Source of the DNA: a virus
Virus record (IMG/VR): IMGVR_UViG_3300021087_000027
Location: 1-43,781 of that record
Direction: 5' to 3' (one strand)
Length of the DNA stretch: 43,781 bases
The notes under the pieces were generated by a model. It was given only the letters and a program-made list of their open reading frames with translations. It had not been told where the DNA came from and searched no databases. How positions within the stretch are numbered: position 1 is the first letter of the stretch; each line of letters starts with the position of its first letter. Below, in pieces: positions 33,001 to 41,800 of this stretch. Position numbers and translations under genes: made by a program.

Positions 33001-36000
33001 TGTTAACCTCAATGGTACTTCACTTGAAATTAGTTCGGACGGTTTAAAGGTTAAAGCACTTGGTGTTGCGACTGGAATGATTGCAAACCTTGCAGTTACT
33101 ACTGGAAAGATTGCGACCAATGCTGTAACACTAGGAACTAAAACATCTGGTAATTATGTTGCAACAATAGCAGGAACTGCAAATGAAGTTGAGGTAACTG
33201 GTTCAGGAACAGAAGGAAGAGCTGTTACTGTTGGATTACCGAATGATGTAACAATCGCAAATGATTTAACAGTTACAGGTGATCTATATGTTAATGGAAC
33301 TGAAACTAAATTAAATGTTTCAACACTAGAAGTAGAAGATACTTTAATTTTAGCAGGTAACAATTTAGGTTCAACTGAACCAACAACTGGCGGATTTGGA
33401 CTCGAAACAAAACCATTCGCTGGTGTTCATAGTAACGCGGCTGGTGGAGTAACAGGTGCTCACTCAATTGTATATAACTTTGCAACTGATAGATGGGAAG
33501 CAGATGGATCATTAATTCTTTCTACTGCTACACTAGATACTCCTAATATTGAGGGTGTTTCTTTTGGTCCTGGTGATAATTTAACATTTAGTGCAGGAGC
33601 TGGATTAAGCGAAAGCGTATCAGGATTTGCTGTAACATATAATAATACCGATAGAGGTTCATCACAGTATATCTGGAAAAATATTGCAACTGATAGCGGT
33701 ACAGCTGTAGCAAATAGTAATAATGATACACTAACTATTCATGGCGGCACGATGCTAGAGTCAGCAAGATCTGGCGATACGATTACAATTAATCACTCTG
33801 ATACTTCCACATTAAACGGAGCATACGGTAACCTTTCAACACAGAATGGTATATATGTTTCAGGACTTGTTGTTGATGACAGAGGTCATTTAACAAATAT
33901 TCAAACTGGAAACTTCGATACTAGATATATTCAATCATTCCAAGTAGAAGACGGAGATGGTACTGAACTATCTATTACTCAAGGTAAAGAATGGAAATTC
34001 GTTGAAGGTGCTGGTTCAGGTGCATCCATTGATATTAATTGGACAGACACTTCTCCTGGTTCAGATGCAGATCCATTCGATCTTACCTTTGCTGTTACAA
34101 ATACAGATAAAGGTTCATCACAGAATATCTTTAAGAATATCGTAGTTAGGAATTTAGCAGATAGCGTACTAGGAACAGTAGTAGCAGATAATAACAATGA
34201 TACTCTTTATCTTGATGCTGGAAACTCTGGTATTACATTATCGGTTAGTGCATCATCAGATCATATTTCTATTAATCATGCTGATACATCAAGTCAAGCT
34301 GATATTAATAATTCTGGTAATACATTTATACAAGATTTAACCTTTGATACATACGGTCACGTAACTGGTGCAACTAGTGCTGCTGTTGTAATAGGTGACG
34401 GAACTACCACAGTTACAACAGCATCTGGCAGTGGTATATCTCTTGGTGGTGATACTAACTGGTCAGCTAATCAATCGGGCGCTAGTACTTTTAGCGTATC
34501 TCACGCAGATACTTCAAGTCAAGCCAGTGTTAATAATAGCGGTAACAATGTTATCCAAGATATTACTCTTGATGGATTTGGACATATTACTGATCTTGTT
34601 AGTAAAGATATTACAAGTGTTGGTCATGCAACAAATGCTGATAACATTAATATTGACGAAGCAAATGGTAATACTAACTACCAAGTAACATTTAGTGCTA
34701 ACAACAATGCTGGATATAATAGACAATATATCGATACTGATAATGGCCACTTTAACTATAATCCAAGCACAAATCATCTTCATGGTTTTGCTGAAATTTC
34801 AGCAACAAAATTTGATGGTGCTCTAGAAGGAAATGCTGATACAGCTACTTGGGCTGATACAGTAGATGTTAATGATTCAAATGCAAACAGCAATTACCGC
34901 GCAGTTTGGCATAGTGGTGATACTCTATATTCTACTGCTGGAATAACATTTCAGCCGAATGATAATACAATATCTGCGACTACATTTATTGGTGCTTTAT
35001 CAGGTAATGCTACAACAGCCACATCTGCTACAACAGCTGGAAGTGCTACAACAGCTACAACAGCTGGAAGTGCTACTAATGCTACTAATGCTACTAATTC
35101 TGATAAGGTGTATGTAAACCAATATAATAGTACCACTGTTATGAGAATTTTAGGTTCTCATAATGGTATTAATACCCAGGGTAATGTTTATTCAACTTCA
35201 GGAATAACTGCAAGGATGGATACAAATACTCTATATGCTACAACATTTAGTGGTGCTTTAAGTGGTAATGCTACAACAGCAACGACAGCAACGACAGCAA
35301 CAAATGCTCATAACATTAATGTTGATGAAACAAATACTAATGCTAATTATCAAGTATACTTTGGTACACTCAATGGTTCATCATATCAAAGGCCTTATAT
35401 TGATACTGACAATTCTCACTTTAATTATAATCCACATACAGCTCATCTTCATGGTTTTGCTGAAATCACAGCAACAAAATTTGATGGTGATCTAGAAGGA
35501 AATGCCGATACAGCAACACATGCATCTACAGCAACAAGTGCAACTAATAGCTCAAACATATATACCACGCAAACTGCAGGAACAGCTGGAGTACATTACC
35601 CTACGTTTGTAAGCGTTAACTCATCAGGAAACAAATCATTAAAATACGATCCTGGTATGATGTATGATCCAAGCACAAATATCTTAGGTGATGTTAACTT
35701 TAACTTCCAAGGGGATTTATCAAGGTGTACTGGTTATGATTACAGTGATTTAACGAGTAAACCTAGTATACCAAGTGCGGCAAATAATGGTACAATTACT
35801 ATAGTCCAACCTGGAATATCTAATCAAGCATTTACAGTTGATCAATCAGGTAATACAACAATTACTTTAGTAGACAGTAATACAACATATTCTGCAGGTG
35901 GCGGATTAGATCTTAATGGTACAGTATTTAGTGTAGAGAGCGATCTAAGAGGTGATGTATCATATATCGGTACTACTAGTTACTACATGTATCCTCAGGG

Positions 36001-36526
36001 ATTATCCAAACTTTCAATGGGAAGTGGTGGCGGCGGTTTCCATTGGGATCACAGTATGGGCCCAGCTATTGAAATTGTTGGCACCGGCGGGACGGGCAAT
36101 TCTAGGATTAGTATTAATGCTGAAGTAAGTGGCAGTATGCGAGAAGAATTCAGGTTTGGCAATGATGGAACATTTCATGCTTCCGACGATATTGTTGCAG
36201 TCTCAAATACTACTGCATCAGATGCTAAACTAAAAGATAACATCCAAAAAGTTGAAGGTGCCTTAGAATTAGTTTCACAATTAGATGGTGTAACATTTAA
36301 TTGGAAGAAAGATGGTAAAGCTTCAGCTGGTGTAATTGCTCAAAACATGGAAAAGGTAATCCCAAGTGCTGTTAAAGAAGTAGAAACACTTGGTACTGAT
36401 GAGACACATAAAGTTGTAGATTATAACCAACTATCTGCATTCTTTATTGAAGCAATAAAAGAATTAAAAGAAGAAAATAAATATCTTAGAGATGAGATTG
36501 AAAATCTTAAAAGTATAAATAGATAG
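30059..36526 (+). CDS. Giant tail fibre with C-terminal S74 chaperone domain
   Basis: This 2155-residue fibre protein probably contacts the host. The first 300 residues form an attachment-type region. A long middle is made of beta-rich repeats (VDGTAGIDGSLRVGANKFNV, NLEVDGTVGVDGNFRVGG and similar), helical INELQDDVGVTENLATSAND-type units, and a NGTETKLNVSTLEVEDTLIL module near 1080. Residues about 1560-1840 hold two diverged copies of a 223-residue unit with Ala/Thr-rich linkers. The end (2054-2155) is a Peptidase_S74 intramolecular chaperone: SDAKLKDNI gives Ser2054 and Lys2059 as catalytic dyad, followed by FNWKKDGKASAGVIAQNMEK and a C-terminal coiled coil. It should self-cleave before Ser2054 after trimer folding. 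Confidence 0.92.
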   Translation: MANKETRVLQSDSLEGLRQKGNEVSLHLGDNEQLNSNLKDKTYLFDNVTAGDTVFYGNDDDSKTVRFEIKPQETVDNTGGYIILKGNPTIPSSFVSGVEMTQTGGFACTIVSIDSTKILVKNTTGTFSASSKLTAGGSDIVASKIVSRIGEAYPLGVVRVYKNGTELTQSTTAVNGFHGINLRARIPLTGNPTVTEFVEGRTVYIHSSQLSTQASVESTSAWYGTILRTTATEMLLKVSSGSFVDSDDIRVLGQSSVIAGNKHGAVVNYDTTYGNGIELNTPAAANDDIKIFSMDVIAAINELQDDVGVTENLATSANDLVLSINEHETDLYGTTNVSFTGLSSGGFQDAIEELRAELGDHNDINNAAGYSSTTAVTGIQEIQGDIGDITGLGTTVKSTLVGSINEIETAVRGSLGNYTLTTAQTTHGLIGAVNEIESVFDASTHEISAGSNAFTINSGAFTINSSGDIVLDADGGDIKLNDGPGASQYGALTSSGTNLVIKSGTTTMLTGSGANATFANNVTVENNLEVDGTAGIDGSLRVGANKFNVDAATGDTQIDRNLEVDGTVGVDGNFRVGGTQYSNATFKVDESNGNTQVAGTFNVDSTTTLNGTTIDGNLDLNGSVDVSTNATIHGVLDVDGVSNLDVVDIDGAVDMASTLQVDGNTTIGGVLDIGNLNGKFTNTNNIKLALNELHDEVGVGGNAFSSLADHSTNGQTNITNAIQAIVADLGPVNTTNGITHSGGTHAHKSATIFGVLDNLSGAIVSNDGELNTLRAITLSGGSGITTTIGNLTANRSISVDSTVVRTSGAQTIAGAKTFSNAMTVNNNLSVDATTIDFTGNMNIGEDGGSDLIKYRNGTQVDFSDATVLFSSAGGVANFGSAFLKLDANISTQMGLQVDRDHISGSNDHDVKLQWDETKVSADPSRAWTVVGMKNDGTTVTSPLVNFYNARHLISSSASNGLTTTWVQTGTSPDLSGYWDLDVNLNGTSLEISSDGLKVKALGVATGMIANLAVTTGKIATNAVTLGTKTSGNYVATIAGTANEVEVTGSGTEGRAVTVGLPNDVTIANDLTVTGDLYVNGTETKLNVSTLEVEDTLILAGNNLGSTEPTTGGFGLETKPFAGVHSNAAGGVTGAHSIVYNFATDRWEADGSLILSTATLDTPNIEGVSFGPGDNLTFSAGAGLSESVSGFAVTYNNTDRGSSQYIWKNIATDSGTAVANSNNDTLTIHGGTMLESARSGDTITINHSDTSTLNGAYGNLSTQNGIYVSGLVVDDRGHLTNIQTGNFDTRYIQSFQVEDGDGTELSITQGKEWKFVEGAGSGASIDINWTDTSPGSDADPFDLTFAVTNTDKGSSQNIFKNIVVRNLADSVLGTVVADNNNDTLYLDAGNSGITLSVSASSDHISINHADTSSQADINNSGNTFIQDLTFDTYGHVTGATSAAVVIGDGTTTVTTASGSGISLGGDTNWSANQSGASTFSVSHADTSSQASVNNSGNNVIQDITLDGFGHITDLVSKDITSVGHATNADNINIDEANGNTNYQVTFSANNNAGYNRQYIDTDNGHFNYNPSTNHLHGFAEISATKFDGALEGNADTATWADTVDVNDSNANSNYRAVWHSGDTLYSTAGITFQPNDNTISATTFIGALSGNATTATSATTAGSATTATTAGSATNATNATNSDKVYVNQYNSTTVMRILGSHNGINTQGNVYSTSGITARMDTNTLYATTFSGALSGNATTATTATTATNAHNINVDETNTNANYQVYFGTLNGSSYQRPYIDTDNSHFNYNPHTAHLHGFAEITATKFDGDLEGNADTATHASTATSATNSSNIYTTQTAGTAGVHYPTFVSVNSSGNKSLKYDPGMMYDPSTNILGDVNFNFQGDLSRCTGYDYSDLTSKPSIPSAANNGTITIVQPGISNQAFTVDQSGNTTITLVDSNTTYSAGGGLDLNGTVFSVESDLRGDVSYIGTTSYYMYPQGLSKLSMGSGGGGFHWDHSMGPAIEIVGTGGTGNSRISINAEVSGSMREEFRFGNDGTFHASDDIVAVSNTTASDAKLKDNIQKVEGALELVSQLDGVTFNWKKDGKASAGVIAQNMEKVIPSAVKEVETLGTDETHKVVDYNQLSAFFIEAIKELKEENKYLRDEIENLKSINR
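34697..35520 (+). repeat. Duplicated 223-codon unit with Ala/Thr simple repeats in the fibre
   Basis: The sequence catcttcatggttttgctg, identical over 23 bases, lies at 34775-34797 and 35444-35466, 669 bases (223 codons) apart. The flanks code for NYNPxTxHLHGFAEI and ATKFDGxLEGNADTAT in both copies. Between them lie simple repeats of gctacaacagct and gctactaat type (about 35009-35100) and gcaacgaca (about 35279-35300). Confidence 0.85.
36514..36521 (+). promoter_or_regulatory. Late promoter (TATAAATA) at the end of the giant fibre gene
   Basis: An exact box overlapping the last codons of the fibre gene. The predicted start near 36527 leaves a 10-base leader (ggtaaaagtta area) to the ATG at 36537. 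Confidence 0.7.
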
Positions 36527-36536
36527 GTAAAAGTTA

Positions 36537-36869
36537 ATGGCTATATACTCAAATTTAAATATTGACCAAGGTAGTACCTTTGATATAAAAGTAGATATTA
36601 CTGATGCGGAAGATGCTATATTAAATTTAACGAATTACACTGTAGCAGGACAGATTAGAAAAAACTTTAGTTCCTCTACAGCTGTAGCCTTTGTTGCAAC
36701 GGTATTTAATACAAGTGCTGGAACTATTAAGTTACTTCTAGATGCTTCTACTACTAATGCTATGAAGGCTGGACGATATGTATATGATGTCGAAATTACA
36801 TCATCTACAGGAGTCGTTACAAGAGTTTTAGAAGGACAAGTAGAAGTTTCACCAGGTGTAACAAGATAA
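36537..36869 (+). CDS. Small beta-rich fibre-cluster protein, function unknown
   Basis: This 110-residue protein begins AIYSNLNIDQGSTFDIKVDI then TDAEDAILNLTNYTVAGQIR and ends YVYDVEITSSTGVVTRVLEG and QVEVSPGVTR. It is a single Ig-like or beta-sandwich unit with no catalytic motif and no cysteine. Small proteins of this pattern (fixed NIDQGS(T/D)F opening, G-x-x-xYDVEI strand, final V-x-PGVTR) are common in phage tail and fibre clusters and may bind fibres or baseplates. It has its own late promoter, and is followed by another small gene 12 bases downstream. Role is inferred from context. Confidence 0.75.
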   Translation: MAIYSNLNIDQGSTFDIKVDITDAEDAILNLTNYTVAGQIRKNFSSSTAVAFVATVFNTSAGTIKLLLDASTTNAMKAGRYVYDVEITSSTGVVTRVLEGQVEVSPGVTR

Positions 36870-36881
36870 GGTAAAGAATAA

Positions 36882-37130
36882 ATGGCTAACATGAAAGCAA
36901 AAATTCAGACAGGCGGAAGAGTTAAAGGTAAATCTAAAGCTCAACAAGAAATACAAGCTAAGTCTGTAACGGTTGGTAATTTCGAATTAACGCTAGGAGA
37001 TCTAACAGACGTAACTGTTAATGGAAATCCTGATGGCGGAATGCTACAAAGAAATGGATCTTCGGGTAAATACGAAGTCATAACAAGTTTAGAGAATCAA
37101 AATCTCAATATAATTGGAGGCACATACTAG
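36882..37130 (+). CDS. Small fibre-related protein ending in GGTY
   Basis: This 82-residue protein has a basic start (MANMKAKIQTGGRVKGKSKA) and then KSVTVGNFELTLGDLTDVTV and a GGMLQRNGSSGKYEVIT segment of the kind seen in phage fibre proteins. It ends IIGGTY. The following 537-residue fibre ends VIDGGTY, so both share a closing motif. Its stop overlaps the GTG start of that gene (TAGTG), implying coupled translation. It may be a separated fibre tip or connector domain; no function is known to me. Confidence 0.65.
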   Translation: MANMKAKIQTGGRVKGKSKAQQEIQAKSVTVGNFELTLGDLTDVTVNGNPDGGMLQRNGSSGKYEVITSLENQNLNIIGGTY

Positions 37131-38743
37131 TGGCTAATTTAACAAGAATAAAAATCTTAACTACGGGTGCAACCACCAATGCCCCTAGTAATATTAAAAC
37201 AGGTGAATTAGCATACTCATATGTAGCTGGTACACAAGCAAACAATGGTGATAGATTATATATTGGTACTGGAACAGAATCTGGTGGGGTTGCTTCTAGT
37301 GTCGATTTAATTGGCGGTAAGTATTTTGTAGGATTACTCGATCATGTACATGGTGCTACAACAGCCAATAAAGCGTTAATCGTAGATGTTAATAAACATG
37401 TAACAGAATTAAATATTGGATCTCTTGCTCTTGAAGCAACTGGAGGTTCAGGTCAAGTAGTAACAAGCATATCAACATCAACAACTTTAGCAGGTGCTAC
37501 TAACTCTCAGTTAGTTACAGCACTAGCTGCTAAGACATATATTGATAGTGTTGTTACAGCACAAGACTTAGACTTCCAAGGTGATAATGGTGGTGCATTA
37601 TCTATTGACCTTGATTCAGAAACACTTACTATTTCAGGTGATACTGGTATTACAACAACCGGTTCAGGTAATACAATTGAAATTGACCTAGATGATACTG
37701 CAGTAACTCCAGGGTCTTATGGTTCAGCTACACAAATTCCAACCTTTACAGTTGACCAACAAGGTCGTTTAATAGCTGCTAACCAAGTTGCTGTTGCAAC
37801 AGCATTAACAGTTGACGGTGATACTGGTGCACAAGATGTAGATATTCTAACAGATGATTTACAGATACTTGGAACAACTAATGAAATTGAAACTGCTGTA
37901 ACTAAAGTAGGTACAGATGTAAAAGTCGTAGTTGGATTACCTAATGATGTTACTGTAGGAAACGATTTAACAGTAACAACAGATTTAGTAGTAGGTTCAA
38001 ACAAATTAACAGTCGCAGGTGCTACTGGTAATACAGTTATTGATGGCAACTTAAATGTCAATGGCTCTTCTATTAATCTTGGTAATGGTCTTACAGATAA
38101 CGTAGTTATTTCGGGTAACCTTACAGTACAAGGTACAACAACCACAGTTGAATCAACAACTGTAACATTAGACGACCCAGTAATCGCATTAGCAGATAAC
38201 ACTTCTTCAAATACATCAGATGGTCTTGATCGTGGTGTAAGATTTAAATGGGGAACTGGTTCTGCAGTTGCTACTGGATTCTTTGGATTTGATATACAAA
38301 CAGAAAGATTTGTATTTACTAAAGACGAAGATTTAAGTGGTGGAGAAGACGCTTCCGCACCATGGAGTGATGCTGAATTTGGAAACATTTATGGTACAGG
38401 TGCTGATCTTGGTAATATCACAGTTGGTATTGCTGATGACCAAACTATTACCACAACGGCTGGTAAGTTAGTACTTGATTCAGCTACTAATGAAGTTGAA
38501 GTAAATGCAGACCTTGATCTTAATGGTAACCTAGATGTATCAGGAACTGTAACACTTGGTAATGACCTTGCAGTTGTTCACGGTGGTACTGGAGTATCAA
38601 GCTTTACAGGTAACGGTGTATTTATATCAAACGGTGCAGGTACTGCTTTATCGCAAGTAACTGGTACTCAAGGAGATCTGATTCAGTTTAATGGTTCAGG
38701 TGTTCCATTCGCTTCTGATGTAATAGATGGCGGAACTTACTAA
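37130..38743 (+). CDS. Tail fibre protein (537 aa)
   Basis: This fibre protein starts at a GTG that overlaps the previous stop. It begins ANLTRIKILTTGATTNAPSN then IKTGELAYSYVAGTQANNGD, the typical head of fibres that attach through a small N-terminal domain. The shaft contains FTVDQQGRLIAAN and repeated VGNDLTVTTDLVVGSNKLTV units. A module VQGTTTTVESTTVTLDDPVI starts near residue 333, and GVRFKWGTGSAVATGFFGFD follows it. The C-terminus is GDLIQFNGSGVPFASDVIDG-GTY. It lacks the S74 chaperone domain. It is last in the transcription unit starting at 36514; a new promoter follows. Confidence 0.85.
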   Translation: MANLTRIKILTTGATTNAPSNIKTGELAYSYVAGTQANNGDRLYIGTGTESGGVASSVDLIGGKYFVGLLDHVHGATTANKALIVDVNKHVTELNIGSLALEATGGSGQVVTSISTSTTLAGATNSQLVTALAAKTYIDSVVTAQDLDFQGDNGGALSIDLDSETLTISGDTGITTTGSGNTIEIDLDDTAVTPGSYGSATQIPTFTVDQQGRLIAANQVAVATALTVDGDTGAQDVDILTDDLQILGTTNEIETAVTKVGTDVKVVVGLPNDVTVGNDLTVTTDLVVGSNKLTVAGATGNTVIDGNLNVNGSSINLGNGLTDNVVISGNLTVQGTTTTVESTTVTLDDPVIALADNTSSNTSDGLDRGVRFKWGTGSAVATGFFGFDIQTERFVFTKDEDLSGGEDASAPWSDAEFGNIYGTGADLGNITVGIADDQTITTTAGKLVLDSATNEVEVNADLDLNGNLDVSGTVTLGNDLAVVHGGTGVSSFTGNGVFISNGAGTALSQVTGTQGDLIQFNGSGVPFASDVIDGGTY

Positions 38744-38769
38744 AACATAGCAATTGGCTTCCTAAACAT

Positions 38770-38777
38770 TATAAATA
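38770..38777 (+). promoter_or_regulatory. Late promoter (TATAAATA) for the 1335-aa fibre
   Basis: An exact box in the 115-base gap between two fibre genes. The predicted start near 38783 gives a leader of 76 bases, the longest of the clear cases, which contains two perfect palindromes. Confidence 0.75.
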
Positions 38778-38784
38778 GATATAC

Positions 38785-38838
38785 GCTAATATATATTAGC
38801 AGAAATTTTATTTTTAATTAATATCTCTTATATAAGAG
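38785..38838 (+). other. Two perfect palindromes in the leader of the 1335-aa fibre gene
   Basis: gctaatatatattagc (38785-38800, 16 bases) and ctcttatataagag (38825-38838, 14 bases) are each perfectly self-complementary. The first is followed by an agaaattttattttt tract. They lie right after the predicted transcription start and before the aggag ribosome site, so they could form leader hairpins, a weak terminator for the upstream unit, or protein-binding sites. Confidence 0.6.
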
Positions 38839-38858
38839 TTGAAACATAGGAGCCAACA

Positions 38859-41800
38859 TTGGCCAGATTATCAGACATTCGTTTACGACGCTCAGCCGTC
38901 AGTGGGTCTATACCCAGCACATCTAATTTAAACCTAGGGGAACTCGCACTTAATACTGCAGACGGTAAAGTCTACATGAAGAAGAGCGTAGGCGGTACTG
39001 ATACTATTGTAGAGGTTGGAGGTAGTGCCTCAGGAATAGCATCCAGCTTTATTGCGTATGAATATACAGCAACTGCTAACCAAACAACGTTTTCTGGTAC
39101 TGACAATAATTCAAATACTCTAGCCTATAACACAGGCACTCCTCCTTCCGTTCAAGTCTTTATGAATGGTATTCTTCTTGATGAAGGTTCTTCTCAAGAT
39201 TACACTGGCACTAATGGAACATCGGTAGTATTAACTACTGCTGCAGATGCTGGCGACTTAATTCAAATTCATGCTTATAAATCAGATGTCTCTATTGTAA
39301 ACAATTTAAACTTTAATGATAATCAAAAATTACAGTTTGGTGATTCTCAAGACTTACAAATCTATCATAATGGTAGCAATAGCGTAATTAAAGATGCAGG
39401 TACTGGTAAATTATTAATAGGTTCAGATGTACTTGCTATAAGAAATGTGGCATTAAATGAAGATATGCTTACTGCAACACAAAATGGTGCAGTTAAATTA
39501 TTCTATGATAATTCTAAAAAGCTAGAAACAACCTCAACAGGTATAGATGTTACAGGAACAATTACTTTTGATGGTGGTACTACATCTGCTAACTTAAACT
39601 TCGGCGATGGTGACAAAGCAGTATTTGGTAACTCTTCAGATTTACAAATCTACCATGATGGCAGTAATAGTTACATAAAAGAAAATGGCACAGGTAATTT
39701 GTATTTACAAGGTACGTCACTGGTTGTAAGTAATTCAGTGGGTGCTAATTATTTGGTAGCTTATGATGGTGGTAGTGTAAATCTATATCACAATGCAAAC
39801 CAAAAACTAGCAACAACCAGCTTAGGTATAGACATAACAGGAGAAGTACAAGCTGATTCATTAGATATTGATGGTCTATCAGTTTTAACATCTAATAATA
39901 ATGCAACACCTCTTACATTAGAAAGAGCTAGTCCTACTAGTAATCAAGTTGGTATACAATTTAGTGCAGGTAACTCAAGGTATTTTGGTAAAGGTACAGA
40001 TGACGAACCATACTGGGCCACTTCCGCAAACCTAACCGGAGGAAGTAAAATTGTTACTGCAGGTAATTTTACTGGTATTTTAGATTCCACATATTACCAA
40101 TCGGGTGATAATATTTCAGTTGGAACTATCTCTAGTGGTGCTATTACCACATCCGGTGATTTACTTATTTCAAAAACAGATCCAACAATTACTCTGCTTG
40201 ATAATTCTGGAGCAAACACAAATCCGAATGGCACAATTATATTTTCCGAAGTCTCTGGTACAAGTAACTTTAAAATTAATTACAATGGGCAGAATGATAG
40301 ACTAGAGTTTAGAGGGCTTATTGGAAGTACAGACACTGAGCTAGTACGAATAAACAGATCAACGAATCCTGCTCTACACACTTTTGGTCGCCAGTACATA
40401 GAGTATTCAGTTCAAGCAACAGCAAATAAAGCTTACGGTCTAGTTGTACGAGGAAATGACTCTGGCTCCACTGGAGAAGCAAGTAGTATTTTCTTAGGGG
40501 GTATTCAAAATACCGTACGAGGTGCTTACCTTGCGGCAGAGATTCAAAGTACAGCAAATGACCATGATTTAATTATTGCTACTTCAGGCCCTTCTGCTGA
40601 ACCTTCTGAGCGTATGCGAGTTACTGGAGACGGTAACGTAGCAATTGGAAATACTACTGCTGGTGCAAAACTCGATATTAGACAAGATTCAGGATATGCT
40701 ATTAGAGCAGAGAATAGTTCTGGCCACTACTTTAGAGTAGCGGCAGGAGGAGCAATAGAAGTAGGCGGATCTGCTTTTGTCGATGCAAGTAGAAATATTA
40801 GTGCGGCCAATATCACAACAACTGGATACCTAAGAGGTCCTTCCACATTTACGATTGACCCTGCAGCTCATGGGGATGATACAGGAACTGTCGTTATAGC
40901 AGGTAATCTACAAATAGATGGTACTACCACAACGATTAATTCTACTACATTAACGGTAGACGATAAGAATATTACTCTTGCAAGTGGATCTGCAAACAAA
41001 GCAGCAGCAAATAGTGCAGGGATTACAGTTGATTGTGGATCTGACACAGATGCCAGAATCACATATGCAAGCACAACTGATGAATGGGACATTAATAAAA
41101 GTATTCATGTAAGTGGTGCAGCAGGATCCGGGGTTAAAATTAATTCTGGTGCTGCTATTGTTGGTGGTGGTGCAACGGGCGGAGATACTCAGTTAATGTA
41201 TTGGAACGGTTCCGCTGTAGCTTATGGTAGAAGCTCTTTAGGTGGAACAGTATCTGGTCATGAATTCAGAGTTGGTGGTGTTACTAAATTAAATGTAAAT
41301 TCAAGTGGTAATACTATTGCTTCTGGAACTGTTAGTGTTTTAGGCGGAGAAATATACCTAGGTACTGCTGATTCAAGCAGTGGTCATATCAATGCTTTTG
41401 AGAATATGACATTTAATATTGATAGTGATAACGATGATACAAACCGATCTTTTGAATGGAATATAAACGGAAATAGTAGTTCTGGTACAGAACTAATGCG
41501 TCTTACAGAAGCTGGAAATCTTGGAATTGGTACAAATAATCCATCAGCAGCGCTTCATATATCTGGCACAAGTGCAGACCAAATAAGATTAGAAAGAACC
41601 AACCATGATACATTTAGAATAGGACTACAAAGTGCAGTTGGTTTAGGATTTCATAACGTAACAGACAATCGCACAGACATGATGATAAAAGGCGATGGCA
41701 AGGTTGGAATTGGCACAACTTCGCCAACTGAAAAACTCCATATTCATGCTGGAGGAATATATTCTACTCCTATCACTTATGCAGCTAACCAAGATAATTG

